Shown one piece after another: positions 52,790 to 61,821 of a stretch of DNA of 64,000 nt. Below the pieces are notes generated by a model that did not search any database, was not told the DNA's origin, and saw nothing but the letters and a program-made list of their open reading frames with translations. The DNA is from an uncultured Cellulophaga sp. (lineage in GTDB: Bacteria > Bacteroidota > Bacteroidia > Flavobacteriales > Flavobacteriaceae): contig CANLIE010000002.1 of NCBI GenBank assembly GCA_947491225.1, positions 88,300-152,299 of the forward strand, read 5' to 3'. Made by a program: the position numbers and the translations under genes. The stretch's first letter is position 1; every line of letters begins with the position of its first letter.

Positions 52790-55378
52790 TTAATTATTGT
52801 TTCTAAACACCAATTTGTCGTCAAAACTATCTATTAAAACAATACTATCTGTAGAGATTTTCCCAGATAATATTTCTTTAGATAAATTGTTTAACACTTC
52901 TTTTTGTATAATTCTTTTTACTGGTCTTGCTCCATATTGTGGATCATATCCTTTTTCGGCTAAAAAGGCTATAGCTTCATCAGTTGCATCTATAGTTATA
53001 TTTTGTTCTGCTACTAATTTTTTAAGACTGTTTATTTGAATACGTACAATTTTAGTAATATCTTTTTTAGATAATGGCGTAAACATTAAAATATCATCTA
53101 TTCTATTTAAAAATTCTGGTCTAATTGTGGATCTTAATAATGTTAACACATCTGTCTTTGCTGCTTCTGTTGCTTTTATTGCATCTTTATGTGTTTCAAA
53201 GCTTTCTTGAATAATTGTGCTTCCCATATTACTTGTCATAATAATAATGGTATTCTTAAAATCTGCAACTCGCCCTTTGTTATCCGTAAGTCTGCCTTCA
53301 TCCAATACTTGTAATAAAATATTAAAGGTGTCTGGATGCGCTTTTTCAATCTCATCTAACAAAATAACAGAGTATGGTCTACGCCTAACAGCTTCAGTTA
53401 GTTGTCCGCCTTCATCATACCCTACATATCCTGGAGGTGCACCAACTAACCTACTTACAGAGTGTCGCTCTTGATATTCGCTCATATCTATTCTGGTTAA
53501 TGCATTCTCATCATCAAATAAATAGGAAGCAAGAGTTTTTGCTAATTCTGTTTTACCTACGCCTGTTGTTCCTAAAAATAGAAACGAACCAATTGGGCGT
53601 TTGGCATCTTGTAAGCCAGACCTACTTCTTCTAATAGCATCAGATACAGCTTGTATAGCTTCTTCTTGACCAACAACTCGCTTGTGAAGAACAGACTCAA
53701 GATCAAGCAGTTTTTCTCTTTCACTTTGTAGCATTTTACTCACTGGTATTCCAGTCCATTTTGCTACAACATCTGCAATATCTTCATAGGTTACCTCTTC
53801 TTGTATTAAAGTATCTTGGCTTTGTTGTTCTGCTAGTGTATTCTGAAGTTTTTCTAGAGTTTCTTGTGATTCTTTAATTTTTCCATATCGCAATTCGGCA
53901 ACTTTACCGTAATCACCATTACGCTCTGCACGTTCTGCTTCTAGTTTGTAATTTTCTATATCTTGTTTTACTTGCTGTATATTATCTACAACTGTTTTTT
54001 CGCTATCCCATTTAGCAAAAATTTCATTACGTTCTTCTTTTATGTTAGCAAGGTCTACGTTTAAAATTTTTAGCTTATCCTTATCATTCTCCCTTTTAAT
54101 AGCTTCTATTTCTATTTCTAGTTGCATTATTTTACGATCCAAAACATCTAGCTCTTCGGGTTTAGAATTAATTTCCATTCGTAACTTAGCAGCTGCTTCA
54201 TCCATCAAATCTATGGCCTTGTCTGGTAAAAATCTGTTTGTAATGTAGCGTTGAGATAATTCTACGGCACCAATTACAGCTTCATCTTTTATGCGTACTT
54301 TATGATGAGCTTCATACTTTTCCTTGATTCCACGTAATATTGAAATAGAACTTTCTGTACTAGGTTCGTCTACTACTATTTTCTGGAATCTACGTTCTAA
54401 TGCTTTGTCCTTTTCAAAATATTTTTGATATTCATCTAGGGTAGTAGCTCCAATTGCACGTAACTCTCCACGAGCTAATGCAGGTTTTAAAATGTTAGCT
54501 GCATCCATAGCACCATCTCCACCACCAGCACCTACAAGCGTATGTATTTCATCTATAAATAAAACTATTTCTCCATCTGCAGAAGTAACTTCTTTAATAA
54601 CGGACTTTAGTCTTTCCTCAAACTCACCTTTGTATTTTGCGCCGGCAATTAAAGCACCCATATCTAGAGAGTATATAATCTTATCTTTTAGATTTTCAGG
54701 GATATCTCCTTGTATAATACGGTGTGCAATACCCTCTGCAATTGCAGTTTTACCAACTCCTGGCTCACCTACTAACATAGGGTTGTTTTTGGTTCTTCTA
54801 GATAGGATTTGTAATACTCTTCGTATTTCTTCATCTCTACCAATTACAGGGTCTAATTTACCTTCATCTGCTAATCTGTTTAAGTTTTTAGCATATTTTT
54901 CTAATGAGTTGTAATTTTCTTCTGCACTTTGTGATGTTACATTGTTACCATTTCTTAATTCATTAATTGCAGCTGTTAAATCTTTCTCTGTTACTCCCTG
55001 ATCTTTTAATATCTGAGAAATTTTACTGTTAGATTTAAAAATGGCTAAGAATAAGTGTTCTATAGACACATACTCATCATTCATTTTTTTAGCAACAATA
55101 ATAGCTTCATTTATGGTTTTACCTGCTTCGCGAGACATCATTATATCTGCGCCTGTTACTTTTGGTAAACTTTCTAATTCTTTATCAACTATTTGAGATA
55201 ATAACGCAACATTTACATTTAGTTTTTTTAAGATAAATGGTAATACATTTTCATCTACCTTAGTTATGGCTTTAAATAAATGTTCGTTTTCTATTTGTTG
55301 ATTTCCAATTTCCTGAGCAAGCAATTGTGCTTGTTGTAAGGATTCTTGAGATTTTATTGTAAAATTGTTAATATTCAT
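52790..55378 (-). CDS. clpB: ATP-dependent disaggregase ClpB
   Basis: Cytoplasmic AAA+ chaperone that rescues aggregated proteins with DnaK. It has 862 residues with the full domain order: N-domain (1-145), NBD1 with GEPGVGKTAIAEG near residue 205 and IDEIHTLVGAG, the middle coiled coil (about 400-525), NBD2 with GTTGVGKTELAKTLAS and LLDEIEKAHPD, and the C-terminal sensor region PQYGARPVKRIIQ. The ClpB signature and the middle domain exclude ClpA/ClpC. The start is the ATG at 55376-55378. Confidence 0.95.
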   Translation of the reverse strand: MNINNFTIKSQESLQQAQLLAQEIGNQQIENEHLFKAITKVDENVLPFILKKLNVNVALLSQIVDKELESLPKVTGADIMMSREAGKTINEAIIVAKKMNDEYVSIEHLFLAIFKSNSKISQILKDQGVTEKDLTAAINELRNGNNVTSQSAEENYNSLEKYAKNLNRLADEGKLDPVIGRDEEIRRVLQILSRRTKNNPMLVGEPGVGKTAIAEGIAHRIIQGDIPENLKDKIIYSLDMGALIAGAKYKGEFEERLKSVIKEVTSADGEIVLFIDEIHTLVGAGGGDGAMDAANILKPALARGELRAIGATTLDEYQKYFEKDKALERRFQKIVVDEPSTESSISILRGIKEKYEAHHKVRIKDEAVIGAVELSQRYITNRFLPDKAIDLMDEAAAKLRMEINSKPEELDVLDRKIMQLEIEIEAIKRENDKDKLKILNVDLANIKEERNEIFAKWDSEKTVVDNIQQVKQDIENYKLEAERAERNGDYGKVAELRYGKIKESQETLEKLQNTLAEQQSQDTLIQEEVTYEDIADVVAKWTGIPVSKMLQSEREKLLDLESVLHKRVVGQEEAIQAVSDAIRRSRSGLQDAKRPIGSFLFLGTTGVGKTELAKTLASYLFDDENALTRIDMSEYQERHSVSRLVGAPPGYVGYDEGGQLTEAVRRRPYSVILLDEIEKAHPDTFNILLQVLDEGRLTDNKGRVADFKNTIIIMTSNMGSTIIQESFETHKDAIKATEAAKTDVLTLLRSTIRPEFLNRIDDILMFTPLSKKDITKIVRIQINSLKKLVAEQNITIDATDEAIAFLAEKGYDPQYGARPVKRIIQKEVLNNLSKEILSGKISTDSIVLIDSFDDKLVFRNNN

Positions 55379-55546
55379 ATGTAATGTATTTTTATAGTAT
55401 TATTACTTTTAACAGATTAAAGTCAATTACCCTACCAAATAATGCAACAAGACAAAATGGCTGTTTTTTATTAGTATTTACAAGACATTTAGTCAGTTGT
55501 AAGTTTAGGAATTTAAAGCGACTTAACTATAAAATTAAGAATTATA

Positions 55547-55939
55547 ATGGGATTATTTACAGGTTTATTTGGTAGTAAAGACCAAAATAAAAAACAGGAA
55601 AAACAATTGCCTTGGATACCTTTAACTAGTATAGAACAATTGCAAGAGATAGAATTAAGGTCTAAAACTAAGACACAGGTTATTTTTAAACATTCTACCA
55701 GTTGCGGTGTAAGTCGTATGGTAATAAAAATGTTTAGAGATACATATAATTATACACAAGATGAGGTAGACTTATATTACTTAGATTTACTGCAATACAG
55801 GGAAGTTTCTAATGAAACAGGATATAAGTTTCAAGTTATGCATCAATCGCCACAATTACTAATTATTAAAAACGGTATAGCTGTAGCTAATGCTTCTCAT
55901 GGAAGCATTTCAGAATTACATTTAGATAATTATATTTAA
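55547..55939 (+). CDS. ytxJ: Bacilliredoxin-like protein (YtxJ/BrxC family)
   Basis: A 130-residue thioredoxin-fold protein of the YtxJ/BrxC family, thought to reduce bacillithiol-protein mixed disulfides. The single active Cys53 lies in KHSTSCGVSRMV, which resembles the HST-C-x-x-S motif of bacilliredoxin BrxC. The rest of the fold is VDLYYLDLLQYREVSN and QSPQLLIIKNGIAVANASHG, with the cis-Pro loop near SPQ. It pairs functionally with bshA at 11519, although 43 kb away. The gene is divergent from clpB and ends at a strong hairpin. Confidence 0.85.
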   Translation: MGLFTGLFGSKDQNKKQEKQLPWIPLTSIEQLQEIELRSKTKTQVIFKHSTSCGVSRMVIKMFRDTYNYTQDEVDLYYLDLLQYREVSNETGYKFQVMHQSPQLLIIKNGIAVANASHGSISELHLDNYI

Positions 55940-55940
55940 A

Positions 55941-55976
55941 AAAAAATGTCCTTACTTTTTTGCAAGGACATTTTTT
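55941..55976. terminator. Bidirectional terminator after ytxJ
   Basis: A 13-bp stem with arms 55941-55953 and 55964-55976 (TGTCCTT/AAGGACA core with A- and T-runs) and a 10-base loop lies between ytxJ and the convergent lipoprotein gene ending at 55996. It can end transcription in both directions. Confidence 0.88.
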
Positions 55977-55995
55977 TAAACACTTTAATTAGGTG

Positions 55996-57180
55996 TTAAA
56001 ATTTATGTCTATTGATTATGTTTTTTAAGTTGGCTTTTAAATCTTGACTGGCTCTATAAACCATTTGTTCATTGTTGGGAAATTGAACAGATTTTAAGTC
56101 TAACATATCTAGTAATATACTAGTTAAAGCTCTTTTATCTCCTCTATAATTTGCATAGTTATGCTCAAAAGCATATTCGCTAACCAAAGGATAAGAATTA
56201 ATTTGTTGTTTTGTGTTTAAATCTACAAAACTAACAATGCCAGTTACTTGTGCAGATTTAAATTGTGTAAATTGATAAAAATTACATCTGACAGTTTTAA
56301 ATTTATCTGTTTGAACTTTATTGCCATCTTTATCTATAACAACTTGGCCGTCTTCATCTAAAACATATTTAAGACCATCTTTTACTTGCTTTTCTTTAAC
56401 AAGTTCTTTTTCCCTTATTTGTTCTGGAGATATGCTAATCTCTCTAAAATCTACTTGCATTTCATAATCGTAAGTAATATTTTTTACAGGACTTGTGTGG
56501 TACTCAGCCCATAAATCATTAAGGCCGTAGGTATTAAAATTAAGTAAATCATCTTCTAAACGTACTGGAATAATTTTATTTGTACTATTTGTAAATTTAA
56601 CTTTTATATAATCTATACCTTTACTGTGAGCTTCTTCAATTTTTAATCTACTATCTTTGTAATTAGGACTTAGTTTATTTAAATAACTAAAGTCATCATA
56701 AGCGTTTCTGTAATCTTCTTTTTGCGTAGCGTTTGCTAATAAATTACTAGCATTAGTGTATAAATATTCAACTAACTTCTTTTTAGATGATAAAATTTTA
56801 TCATCGTAGTTTTTAAGATTAAATTTAGCATTTCTATTTTCTTTTACAATTTTTAATGGAAGAAGAGGTTTTATTTGCTCTTGAATATTTTTAAGATTAT
56901 TGTATATTTTAAAAATAGTTTCAAAATTAGCAGAATTACCATCTTTTTTTAAAAACGCAATCTGGTTTAGTTCTCTTTCAGTATTTTTTTTAAACGCATC
57001 TTCTAACAAAGCAATATAAGGTTGATTGCTTTTTCTTGTTTTATTAGCAGCAAGGTTTTTTACTGATGTTTGTATAACAGATAAATAATCTCCTGTGTTT
57101 ATGGCTTCTTGAGTTTTTTTAACTCCTCCACAAGATATTAAAAATATACATACTGTGGTCCCTAGTAGAAATTTTTTCAT
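55996..57180 (-). CDS. Conserved lipoprotein of unknown function
   Basis: A 394-residue lipoprotein. The start is the ATG at 57178-57180: MKKFLLGTTVCIFLISCGGV, with lipid Cys17. An earlier in-frame ATG at 57258 lies upstream of a promoter element and is unlikely. The body opens with helical, TPR-like sequence (TGDYLSVIQTSVKNLAAN, DDFSYLNKLSPNYKDSRLK, about residues 15-170), followed by a beta-rich part (DYIKVKFTNSTNKIIPVRL, KTVRCNFYQFTQFKSAQVTG). I recognise similar proteins in flavobacteria but no defined function. It may bind a surface or periplasmic partner. Confidence 0.7.
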   Translation of the reverse strand: MKKFLLGTTVCIFLISCGGVKKTQEAINTGDYLSVIQTSVKNLAANKTRKSNQPYIALLEDAFKKNTERELNQIAFLKKDGNSANFETIFKIYNNLKNIQEQIKPLLPLKIVKENRNAKFNLKNYDDKILSSKKKLVEYLYTNASNLLANATQKEDYRNAYDDFSYLNKLSPNYKDSRLKIEEAHSKGIDYIKVKFTNSTNKIIPVRLEDDLLNFNTYGLNDLWAEYHTSPVKNITYDYEMQVDFREISISPEQIREKELVKEKQVKDGLKYVLDEDGQVVIDKDGNKVQTDKFKTVRCNFYQFTQFKSAQVTGIVSFVDLNTKQQINSYPLVSEYAFEHNYANYRGDKRALTSILLDMLDLKSVQFPNNEQMVYRASQDLKANLKNIINRHKF

Positions 57181-57237
57181 AATGTTTTGGCTTATTGTTG
57201 TAGGTATGTTGTCAATAGTCGTGCCAACATAAAAGAG

Positions 57238-57245
57238 CAAACGTA
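57238..57245 (-). promoter_or_regulatory. -7 element for the lipoprotein gene
   Basis: On the minus strand TACGTTTG matches the Bacteroidota -7 consensus TAnnTTTG. A well-spaced -33 TTG is not evident. It lies about 58 bases before the chosen lipoprotein start (57180) and downstream of the alternative start at 57258, supporting the shorter protein. Confidence 0.4.
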
Positions 57246-57392
57246 ATATGCTACTCAATAGTATATTTTATGCTTTATTTTGTATGATAAACCTCCTTAG
57301 AGGTCTACACAAATATTGTAGACTAATAATTAGTATACAAAAAAATACATTAATTTATAAGCCTAATTTTGAGTTATAAATAGTATAAAAAA

Positions 57393-57418
57393 GAAAAATT
57401 CCTGATAAGGAATTTTTC
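57393..57418 (-). terminator. fahA hairpin terminator
   Basis: A perfect 10-bp stem has arms 57393-57402 and 57409-57418 (GAAAAATTCC core, loop of 6). On the minus strand it is followed by a T-rich run. It lies 213 bases beyond the fahA stop at 57631; the repeat pair at 57467-57593 lies between, so it would be in the fahA 3' untranslated region. Confidence 0.8.
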
Positions 57419-57466
57419 TAATCAATAGTATAGTAATGTAACTTGTTGTGCATTTTGATAAAATTC

Positions 57467-57593
57467 TGTCAATTCAAGTAAATTTCACGATGGAAATAAG
57501 TGAAAGCTGTATCGAAAGTAAAAATTTTCATTATTAAATTAGTTCTCGATACAATTTGTTATCAAAAAATCACTTGAACCGAACATTTTGAAA
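57467..57593. repeat. Second copy of the GTATCGA REP-like inverted pair
   Basis: The inner arms 57508-57515 TGTATCGA and 57546-57553 TCGATACA pair, and outer TTCAAGT/ACTTGAA blocks pair. Each half repeats the element core seen at 12673-12878 (a GTCAATTC or GTTCGGTTC-like start, an AAGTGATTTT-like or AAGTAAATTT block, then GTATCGA), one half on each strand. It is located after fahA and before its terminator. Sequence identity between copies is partial, as in old dispersed elements. Confidence 0.6.
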
Positions 57594-57630
57594 ACCATTT
57601 GACTCTAAATGTACAACGGGTTAATGTGAT

Positions 57631-58914
57631 TTATTTTATAGCTACTGCAGGTAATAATTTTGTTGAAACTTCTCCAAAACCAATACGAACACTATCTTTA
57701 ATACAGAAACCTCTTAGTGTTACTGTGTCATTATCTTCTATAAATTTTCTGGTTTCTCCATTTTTTAAAGTAACAGGTTTAGTACCTTGCCATGATAATT
57801 CTAGCATAGAGCCGTATGAATCTGGAGTAGGACCAGAGATTGTTCCGCTACCCATCATATCTCCACTATTTACTTTACATCCGTTAATTGTATGATGTGC
57901 CAATTGTTGAGCCATTGTCCAGTACATATACTTAAAATTAGATTTAGTTACAGTAGTTGGTTCACCACTTTCAGGAGTAATGTCTACTTCTAAACTTATA
58001 TCAAAAGCCTTTTCTCCTTTTTGCTGTAAATAGGGTAGTGGTTTAGGGTCTTGTGCGGGACTGGCTGTTCTAAAAGGCTCCAATGCGTCTAAAGTTACTA
58101 TCCACGGAGAAATTGAAGAAGCAAAGTTTTTAGCTAAAAATGGCCCAAGTGGAACATATTCCCATTTTTGAATATCTCTAGCGCTCCAGTCATTAAAAAT
58201 AACCATACCAAATATATAATCTTCTGCTTCATCTACAGGTATTGGTTCTCCTAAAATGTTTGCATCTGTGGTTATAAAGGCTGTTTCTAGTTCAAAGTCT
58301 ACAAGTCTAGAAGGGCCAAAGACTGGTGTTTCTGCTCCTTTTGGTAATGTTTGTCCGTTTGGTCTATGCACAGGAGTTCCACTAGGTATAATAGTAGAAC
58401 TTCTACCATGATAACCTACAGGTATGTGTAACCAATTTGGCAAAAGTGCATTTGCAGGATCTCTAAACATTGTACCAACATTTGTAGCATGTTCTTTACT
58501 AGAATAAAAATCAGTATAATCACCTATTTGTACTGGTAATTGCATTTCTACCTCTTCCATAGTAAACAATACAATTTTTTTATGCTCTTCATTAGTTTGC
58601 AAAGCAGTATTATTTATATCAAAAATTTCACTAATTCTGTTACGAACTAAGCGCCAGGTTTTTTTACCATCTGAAATAAAATCATTTAAAGAATCTTGTA
58701 AAAAAATATCATCTGTTAAAGGAATGCCTTCAAAATATCCCAATTGGTGTAATGCTCCTAAATCAATTGCATAGTTGCCTATACGAGTACCAATGGTAAT
58801 TATGTCATCTCTAGTTAAAAAAACTCCAAAAGGAATGTTTTGAATTGGAAAATCAGAATTATCATCAACAGAAATCCAGGATTTTTTAGTAGGATCGTTA
58901 GTTTTTATAGGCAT
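57631..58914 (-). CDS. fahA: Fumarylacetoacetase
   Basis: Hydrolase of the last step of tyrosine/homogentisate breakdown, giving fumarate and acetoacetate in the cytoplasm. It has 427 residues. The start segment WISVDDNSDFPIQNIPFGVF and GNYAIDLGALHQLGYFEG are typical. The metal and catalytic region YTDFYSSKEHATNVGTMFR holds Asp135 and the catalytic His142. LHIPVGYHGRSSTIIPSGT and FGMVIFNDWSARDIQKWEYV, then SGDMMGSGTISGP, complete the set. It is divergent from glyA and has its own -7 element. No other tyrosine-degradation genes lie in the window. Confidence 0.94.
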   Translation of the reverse strand: MPIKTNDPTKKSWISVDDNSDFPIQNIPFGVFLTRDDIITIGTRIGNYAIDLGALHQLGYFEGIPLTDDIFLQDSLNDFISDGKKTWRLVRNRISEIFDINNTALQTNEEHKKIVLFTMEEVEMQLPVQIGDYTDFYSSKEHATNVGTMFRDPANALLPNWLHIPVGYHGRSSTIIPSGTPVHRPNGQTLPKGAETPVFGPSRLVDFELETAFITTDANILGEPIPVDEAEDYIFGMVIFNDWSARDIQKWEYVPLGPFLAKNFASSISPWIVTLDALEPFRTASPAQDPKPLPYLQQKGEKAFDISLEVDITPESGEPTTVTKSNFKYMYWTMAQQLAHHTINGCKVNSGDMMGSGTISGPTPDSYGSMLELSWQGTKPVTLKNGETRKFIEDNDTVTLRGFCIKDSVRIGFGEVSTKLLPAVAIK

Positions 58915-58952
58915 ATTGTACGTGTTATTTTTTTTCTTGATAAATTTATTTT

Positions 58953-58960
58953 CAAATATA
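58953..58960 (-). promoter_or_regulatory. -7 element for fahA
   Basis: On the minus strand TATATTTG matches TAnnTTTG, 39 bases before the fahA start codon, in the 113-base gap between fahA and glyA. A matching -33 TTG at standard spacing is not evident, so this is tentative. Confidence 0.4.
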
Positions 58961-59027
58961 TTATTTTCTTCTGATTAAAGAATCTCAATTTGTATTTTTA
59001 CGCTTTACTAACGCAATATAAGAACTT

Positions 59028-60299
59028 ATGCAACGTGATAATCAAATTTTTGATTTAATTGATGATGAAAAAGAACGTCAATTAGAAGGACTAGAGCTAA
59101 TAGCTTCAGAAAATTTTACCAGTCCACAAGTTATGGAAGCAGCTGGGTCTGTACTTACCAATAAATATGCTGAGGGTTACCCTGGAAAACGTTACTATGG
59201 TGGTTGTCAAGTTGTAGATAAAATAGAGCAATTGGCAATAGACAGGTCTAAAGAACTTTTTGGTGCAGAATATGTAAATGTACAGCCGCACTCTGGTTCA
59301 CAGGCAAATGCATCTGTATACCACGCGTGTTTAAAGCCTGGTGATACTATTTTAGGTTTTGATTTATCGCATGGCGGACACTTAACTCACGGTTCTCCTG
59401 TAAACTTTTCAGGGCGTTTGTATAATCCGGTTTTTTATGGTGTAGAAGAAGAAACAGGAGTTTTAAACTATGATAAAATACAAGAAATTGCTTCTAAAGA
59501 AAAGCCTAAAATGATTATAGCAGGTGCTTCTGCTTATTCAAGAGATATAAATTTTGAGCGTTTTAGAGTTATTGCAGATAGTGTTGGAGCTTTGTTATTA
59601 GCAGATATTTCTCATCCTGCGGGTCTTATTGCTAAAGGCATATTAAATGATCCAATGCCACACTGCCATATTGTTACAACCACTACGCATAAAACATTAC
59701 GTGGACCAAGAGGTGGTATGATAATGATGGGGAAAGACTTTGAAAATCCTTTTGGAATAACATTAAAAAATGGCAACCTACGTAAAATGTCTGCTTTATT
59801 AGATTTGGCTGTTTTTCCAGGTAATCAAGGTGGTCCTTTAGAACATATTATTGCTGCAAAAGCAATTGCTTTTGGAGAGGCGTTAACAGATGAATATTTG
59901 CATTATATAGTTCAGGTTAAGAAAAATGCAGCAGCTATGGCAGCAGCATTTGTTGCAAGAGATTATAAGATTATTTCTGGTGGAACAGATAATCATATGA
60001 TGCTTATAGATTTAAGGAATAAAAATATAACTGGAAAAGAAGCAGAGAATGCTTTGGTAAAAGCAGATATTACTGCCAATAAAAATATGGTTCCTTTTGA
60101 TGATAAATCTCCTTTCATTACCTCAGGAGTGCGTTTTGGTACAGCAGCTATTACAACTCGCGGACTTAAAGAATCTGATATGGAACCTATTGTAGATTTT
60201 ATTGATACTGTTATTAATAATCCTGAAAATGCAGCGGTTATTGCTTCAGTAAAGAAAAAAGTTAATGCTTTAATGAAAGATAGAGCATTGTTTAATTAG
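59028..60299 (+). CDS. glyA: Serine hydroxymethyltransferase
   Basis: PLP enzyme that interconverts serine and glycine with tetrahydrofolate, supplying one-carbon units in the cytoplasm. It has 423 residues. [20 protein letters not shown] at residues 22-41, [20 protein letters not shown] and [14 protein letters not shown] are diagnostic. [13 protein letters not shown] carries the PLP Lys222. [12 protein letters not shown] and [16 protein letters not shown] complete the fold. It ends at a palindromic terminator shared with the convergent gene at 60325. Confidence 0.96.
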   Translation: MQRDNQIFDLIDDEKERQLEGLELIASENFTSPQVMEAAGSVLTNKYAEGYPGKRYYGGCQVVDKIEQLAIDRSKELFGAEYVNVQPHSGSQANASVYHACLKPGDTILGFDLSHGGHLTHGSPVNFSGRLYNPVFYGVEEETGVLNYDKIQEIASKEKPKMIIAGASAYSRDINFERFRVIADSVGALLLADISHPAGLIAKGILNDPMPHCHIVTTTTHKTLRGPRGGMIMMGKDFENPFGITLKNGNLRKMSALLDLAVFPGNQGGPLEHIIAAKAIAFGEALTDEYLHYIVQVKKNAAAMAAAFVARDYKIISGGTDNHMMLIDLRNKNITGKEAENALVKADITANKNMVPFDDKSPFITSGVRFGTAAITTRGLKESDMEPIVDFIDTVINNPENAAVIASVKKKVNALMKDRALFN

Positions 60300-60313
60300 A
60301 TAATACCGTTATT

Positions 60314-60339
60314 ATGGAAAACCTTTAAAGGTTTTCCAT
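60314..60339. terminator. Palindromic terminator between glyA and the convergent gene
   Basis: A 26-base perfect palindrome at 60314-60339 (GGAAAACC/GGTTTTCC core) starts 15 bases after the glyA stop. It is followed on the plus strand by TATTTTC. It also overlaps the last codons of the convergent gene ending at 60325, so it can end both transcripts. Confidence 0.8.
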
Positions 60340-60984
60340 ATTTTCAATATGATTTACCATAAATAAGTCTACCTTACTAATGGTATTGTTGTTAACATCA
60401 TATATAACGGCATCTTCTTCAGATTCATAATAAAGTCCCCAGAATCCAAAGTAAGAATTTTTTATGTCGTTTGTTAATTTCTTTTTATCCTCATATAAAA
60501 CTGGCATATGTATTTCTGTGGGTAATTCTAGATTAGTATCTATAAGATTATTCATATTAGTAATTACAGATGATAGTATGGCATCTAACTGATTTGTAAT
60601 ACTATTTTTATAGACCTTGCTAATTATTAAAGAAGTATCATGTAAATAAATTGCAAATTCTGAAATATCAATTGTAATAGCTGAGTTACTTTTTAATTCA
60701 CTAAAACTACAATAAAATTGTTGTAGCCTAAAAGTATTGGGATTGCTTTCTCCTTTTAGCCAGTTGTAATTATTGTAATAGCATATACTTTCTGACAGCC
60801 AAAAATTGGACTGTATTTCTATTCCAACTTCTATAAGATTTTCTTCGTTTTTTGTAATTCTCAGTAGAACGTTAGAAAAGTATGCTCTTTCTAATTGGGT
60901 TCTAAAAGTTTCTAAATTCTCTAATACGCAACTTGGTATAGTATCTGCGTAACGAATGGTATTGTATTTTGGTTGGTTGCTCAT
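60325..60984 (-). CDS. Conserved hypothetical protein
   Basis: A soluble 219-residue protein of unknown function. The start MSNQPKYNTIRYADTIPSC uses the ATG at 60982-60984; a 25-residue extension to 61059 runs into a hairpin and lies upstream of a -7 element, so it is not preferred. It has no signal peptide or membrane helix. Recognisable segments are LENLETFRTQLERAYFSNV, EVGIEIQSNFWLSESICYYN, a central IDISEFAIYLHDTSLIISK and an acidic C-terminus YESEEDAVIYDVNNN. It may be conserved in flavobacteria, but I recognise no family. Confidence 0.68.
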   Translation of the reverse strand: MSNQPKYNTIRYADTIPSCVLENLETFRTQLERAYFSNVLLRITKNEENLIEVGIEIQSNFWLSESICYYNNYNWLKGESNPNTFRLQQFYCSFSELKSNSAITIDISEFAIYLHDTSLIISKVYKNSITNQLDAILSSVITNMNNLIDTNLELPTEIHMPVLYEDKKKLTNDIKNSYFGFWGLYYESEEDAVIYDVNNNTISKVDLFMVNHIENMENL

Positions 60985-61013
60985 TATGCTTCTATTGTAG
61001 GTTACACTAAAAA

Positions 61014-61021
61014 CAAAGCTA
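61014..61021 (-). promoter_or_regulatory. -7 element for the gene at 60984
   Basis: On the minus strand TAGCTTTG matches TAnnTTTG and lies 29 bases before the ATG at 60984. No correctly spaced -33 TTG is visible; the nearest TTTTG lies further upstream than usual. It supports the shorter start of the hypothetical protein. Confidence 0.35.
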
Positions 61022-61046
61022 TAATGAATATTTGAGTTTGTATTAT

Positions 61047-61085
61047 AGCAAAACCTCACATTTTATGAGGTTTTGCTGTTTTTTT
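61047..61085 (+). terminator. Strong hairpin with a plus-strand T-run, not behind a plus gene
   Basis: A perfect 12-bp stem has arms 61047-61058 and 61066-61077 (AGCAAAACCTCA), loop of 7, followed on the plus strand by G and a T7 run. On the minus strand there is no T-run after the stem. It lies in the 150-base gap between the leftward response regulator and the leftward hypothetical gene. As a terminator it points against both; the nearest plus gene is glyA, ending 750 bases before. Confidence 0.65.
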
Positions 61086-61134
61086 ATGAAATTTCGATGA
61101 AATAAATGTTAATTACGCTGAAATAGAGTTTTTT

Positions 61135-61800
61135 TTATATGAAACCTCTTTTTTTAGCTTCATTAATTAAGGCTAAATCATTTTCTGTTTCTATATCAAA
61201 AATAAATTTTAATTTTCGCTTTCTGGTTTCTATAGCAGTCCCAGATAAGTTAACAAATTCTACTAAATCTTTTGTTTTTATACCTAATGATAATCTATAA
61301 AGAATCTCTTTATCATCTTCATTTATCATAATATCATTGGTCATAGTTTTTCTAAAAACATCTATGGCAGAACGAGAATAATATGTACTATCATTTAATA
61401 CATTGTCTAATGCTTTTTCTATCACTTTATCTGTTACTTCTGTTTTTACAATATACCCATCTGGGTTTACTGATGAAAAAATGTTGCTTATACGTAAGCT
61501 ATCATTAAACGAAGATTGAAAAATTATTTTGGTTTTAGGAGAAATTTCTCTTAAAAGTATACCAAGATTTTCTCCTGTTTTGTTACCATCTATATTCTCT
61601 GCATCTGGCTTTTCAATTTGAATATCTAAAAATGCAACATCATAAATATTACTTTCTATTAATTGTTTCGCTTTTTGGTATGAGTTGGCTGTTTTTAAAA
61701 CAATATTATATTTAGCAGGGTTAATATCACTAAAGGTATATTCATATCCTTTAAGTATAAGTTGATGATCATCTACGGCTAAGATTTTTAGGGTTCTCAT
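61135..61800 (-). CDS. Response regulator with receiver and LuxR-like C-terminal domain
   Basis: A 221-residue response regulator. The receiver domain has ILAVDDHQLILKGYEYTF (acidic Asp10-Asp11), phospho-acceptor Asp59 in VAFLDIQIEKP and IIFQSSFNDSLRIS with the Thr/Ser and switch positions. DGYIVKTEVTDKVI holds the conserved Lys. The C-terminal domain (about 160-221) resembles a LuxR/NarL-type HTH (ILYRLSLGIKTKDLVEFVNL, SGTAIETRKRKLKFIFDI) but is diverged, so DNA binding is probable rather than certain. It starts 21 bases after the sensor kinase stop and is surely its partner. The regulon is unknown. Confidence 0.88.
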   Translation of the reverse strand: MRTLKILAVDDHQLILKGYEYTFSDINPAKYNIVLKTANSYQKAKQLIESNIYDVAFLDIQIEKPDAENIDGNKTGENLGILLREISPKTKIIFQSSFNDSLRISNIFSSVNPDGYIVKTEVTDKVIEKALDNVLNDSTYYSRSAIDVFRKTMTNDIMINEDDKEILYRLSLGIKTKDLVEFVNLSGTAIETRKRKLKFIFDIETENDLALINEAKKRGFI

Positions 61801-61821
61801 ATTTCTGAAACTTTTGTTTCG

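Noticed and set aside
54492..54914. 140-codon plus-strand frame inside clpB
   Set aside because: Antisense to the conserved NBD1 of ClpB, low-complexity Ser/Ala/Ile-rich product, no family resemblance.
55996..57258. Longer start at 57258 for the lipoprotein
   Set aside because: It would place 26 residues before a clean lipoprotein signal and lies upstream of a -7 promoter element; the ATG at 57180 is better.
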